A stretch of 7,534 nt of DNA, taken from an uncultured Vogesella sp. Lineage in GTDB: Bacteria; Pseudomonadota; Gammaproteobacteria; Burkholderiales; Chromobacteriaceae. Position numbers and translations under genes: made by a program. Numbering within the stretch: position 1 is the stretch's first letter; every line of letters begins with the position of its first letter. The stretch lies in NCBI GenBank assembly GCA_946479405.1, contig CAMLGD010000165.1:1-7534 (forward strand). Direction: 5' to 3'. The notes under the pieces are model-generated. The model was not told the DNA's origin. It worked only from the letters and a program-made list of their open reading frames with translations, and did no database searches. Positions 6,025 through 7,534 of the stretch are shown piece by piece.

Positions 6025-7152
6025 ATGCAACGCATTGATCATCCGCTTGCCGGCGGCAGCCTGGGCAGCAGCCGCAGCATCAGCAGCTTCCACTACGGCA
6101 CGACTGGCAGTGGCCAGAAGGTCTACATCCAGGCCAGCCTGCACGCCGACGAGCTGCCGGGGATGCTGACCGCCTGGCAGCTGAAGCAGCAGCTGGCCAC
6201 GCTGGAGGCCGAAGGCCGTCTGGCTGGCGAAGTGGTGCTGGTGCCGGTAGCCAACCCGATCGGTCTCGACCAGAACCTGAACGGCGTGGCGCTGGGCCGC
6301 TTCGAGCTGGCCTCCGGCCAGAACTTCAACCGTCATTACCCGGCGTTTGCCGGCGAGATTTTTGCTGAACTGCGTACCGAACTGGGCCCGGATGCTGCGG
6401 CCAACACCGCGCGCATCCGCCAGTTGCTGCTGCAGAAAGTGGCAGCCATCCAGCCGGCCTCCGAGTTGGCCGCATTGCGCCGGCAGCTGATGCTGCTGGC
6501 CTGCGACGCCGACGTGGTGCTGGATCTGCACTGCGACTGCGCGGCCGCGCTGCACCTGTACACCGGCACCCCGCTGTGGCCGCAGTGCGAACCGCTGGCA
6601 CGCTATCTGGACGCCGCCTGCACCCTGCTGGCGGAAGACTCTGGCGACAATCCGTTCGACGAAGCCTGCAGCCAGTTGTGGTGGCAGCTGTGCGAGCTGG
6701 CACAGGCCGCCGGCAGCAATGCAGCCATCGATATGGCCTGCCTGTCGGTCACCGTCGAGTTGCGCGGCCAGGCCGATGTCAGCCACGAGTTTGCACGCCA
6801 GGATGCTGACGCCATCATCGCCTTCCTGACCCATCGCGGCGTGATCCGCGGCGATGCCCCGGCTCTGCCGGCGCTGCGCTACCCGGCCACGCCACTGGCT
6901 GGCTCGGAAACCCTGCTGGCACCCCATGCTGGCGTGGTGCACTACTACCTGGCTTCCGGCTGTCTGGTGCAGCCGGGCGACCACATCGCCGACGTGATCG
7001 ACCCGATCAACGACCGTGTCAGTGCCGTACGCGCCAACCGCGCCGGCATGCTGTACGCCACGGAAAGCCGTCATTACCTTACCGCGGGACAGTGGCTGGC
7101 CAAAGTCGCCAGCACTGATGCCTTCAAAACCGGAAAGTTGCTCTCAGCATGA
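6025..7152 (+). CDS. aotO: Zinc-dependent deacylase, succinylglutamate desuccinylase/aspartoacylase family (AotO-like)
   Basis: This is a 375-residue predicted cytoplasmic metallo-hydrolase, with no signal peptide seen. The family's zinc and catalytic residues are all visible. SLHADELPG supplies His40 and Glu43, DLHCD at 167-171 supplies the third zinc ligand His169, NFNRHYP at 100-106 gives the substrate-binding Asn/Arg, and VTVELRG at 243-249 carries the likely catalytic Glu245. Residues about 290-362 (LLAPHAGVVHYYLASG onward) form the beta-rich C-terminal domain seen in these predicted deacylases. AAGGAG (6014-6019) sits 5 bases before the ATG. Its place between the permease and ATPase genes matches aotO of the Pseudomonas aotJQMOP operon, whose product, as I recall, was dispensable for arginine uptake. 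An amide bond of an N-acylated amino acid is the likely target, but the substrate is unknown; it is not a confident AstE. The stop overlaps the ATPase start (ATGA). Confidence 0.85.
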   Translation: MQRIDHPLAGGSLGSSRSISSFHYGTTGSGQKVYIQASLHADELPGMLTAWQLKQQLATLEAEGRLAGEVVLVPVANPIGLDQNLNGVALGRFELASGQNFNRHYPAFAGEIFAELRTELGPDAAANTARIRQLLLQKVAAIQPASELAALRRQLMLLACDADVVLDLHCDCAAALHLYTGTPLWPQCEPLARYLDAACTLLAEDSGDNPFDEACSQLWWQLCELAQAAGSNAAIDMACLSVTVELRGQADVSHEFARQDADAIIAFLTHRGVIRGDAPALPALRYPATPLAGSETLLAPHAGVVHYYLASGCLVQPGDHIADVIDPINDRVSAVRANRAGMLYATESRHYLTAGQWLAKVASTDAFKTGKLLSA

Positions 7153-7534
7153 ACCAGAACCAGAACTCGTCCGCCAACGGCGGCAACATCAAGCTGCAAG
7201 TCACCGATCTGCACAAAAGCTACGGCAGCCACGAAGTGCTCAAGGGCGTGTCGCTGACCGCCCACGCCGGCGACGTGATCAGCATCATCGGCTCTTCCGG
7301 CTCCGGCAAGAGTACCTTCCTGCGCTGTATCAACATGCTGGAGCAACCCAATAGCGGCACCATCGCCGTTACCGGCGAGCAACTGGCGCTGATCACCGAC
7401 AAGCGCAACGGCGCGCTGAAGGCGCAAGACCCGAAACAGCTGGCCCGCATCCGCACCAAGCTGGCCATGGTGTTCCAGCACTTCAACCTGTGGGCGCACA
7501 TGACGGTGCTGGAAAACATCATCGAAGCGCCGAT
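7149..7534 (+). CDS. aotP: Basic amino acid ABC transporter ATP-binding subunit, HisP/AotP family (partial, runs off right edge)
   Basis: This is the first 128 codons of the cytoplasmic ATPase that powers AotQM. Seen in order: LHKSYGSHEVLKGVSL at 21-36; the Walker A motif GSSGSGKST at 48-56; FLRCINMLE at 57-65; and the Q-loop MVFQHFNLWAHMTVLEN at 107-123 with Gln110. All are nearly as in HisP, including the long insert between Walker A and the Q-loop that marks this subfamily. The signature motif, Walker B and the H-loop would lie beyond the edge (full length is about 255-260 residues). The ATG at 7149 overlaps the aotO stop by 4 bases and has only a weak, distant GGAAAG (7132-7137), so translation is probably coupled to aotO. 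The N-terminus carries an Asn/Gln/Ser-rich tail (MNQNQNSSANGGN) encoded by a repeated AACCAG, a low-complexity extension of no evident role. Confidence 0.93.
   Translation, partial: MNQNQNSSANGGNIKLQVTDLHKSYGSHEVLKGVSLTAHAGDVISIIGSSGSGKSTFLRCINMLEQPNSGTIAVTGEQLALITDKRNGALKAQDPKQLARIRTKLAMVFQHFNLWAHMTVLENIIEAP

Noticed and set aside
5254..7074. Open frame of 606 codons on the minus strand opposite aotM and aotO
   Set aside because: His/Gln/Gly-rich low-complexity translation typical of antisense frames in GC-rich genes. The plus strand carries complete family motifs.
1..7534. Mobile element, CRISPR, tRNA or phage signature
   Set aside because: I saw no transposase, terminal repeats, regularly spaced repeats or tRNA-like cloverleaf. 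Gene density and composition look uniform and chromosomal.

Overview
The window is a GC-rich, densely coding proteobacterial segment. Gene content and order resemble the basic amino acid uptake region known from Pseudomonas (aotJQMOP) and found in related forms in beta-/gammaproteobacteria. A Chromobacterium/Neisseriales-like betaproteobacterium would also fit, but the species cannot be fixed from the sequence alone.

Layout. Positions 1-2416 (minus strand) carry the N-terminal half of a very large NAD-dependent glutamate dehydrogenase (the ~1,600-residue GdhB type), which runs off the left edge just before its catalytic core. Positions 2417-2935 form a 519-base divergent intergenic region. 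It has an AT-rich half with promoter-like and palindromic elements, then a GC-rich half with hairpins that would be the untranslated leader of the rightward operon. Rightward from 2936 come two tandem paralogous periplasmic binding proteins (2936-3700 and 3779-4543), two inner-membrane permease subunits (4598-5287 and 5284-6015), a zinc-dependent deacylase of the succinylglutamate desuccinylase/aspartoacylase family (6025-7152), and the first 128 codons of the ABC ATPase (7149 onward), cut by the right edge.

How they work together. The binding proteins would capture lysine/arginine/ornithine/histidine-type ligands in the periplasm and deliver them to an AotQ-AotM channel driven by AotP. The order J-(J)-Q-M-O-P matches the Pseudomonas aot operon except for the extra binding protein. 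Divergent gdhB makes metabolic sense: arginine/ornithine catabolism ends in glutamate, which NAD-GDH deaminates to 2-oxoglutarate. A strong intrinsic terminator after the first binding-protein gene and a 14-bp hairpin before the permease genes suggest graded expression (binding proteins above membrane parts). The Q/M and O/P genes overlap by 4 bases and look translationally coupled.

No RNA gene, CRISPR array, IS element or sign of recent transfer was seen. The window is mostly a recognisable transport/catabolism locus. The points worth attention are the duplicated binding protein with altered pocket residues, the catalytically intact deacylase inside a transport operon, and the long structured leader in the shared control region.
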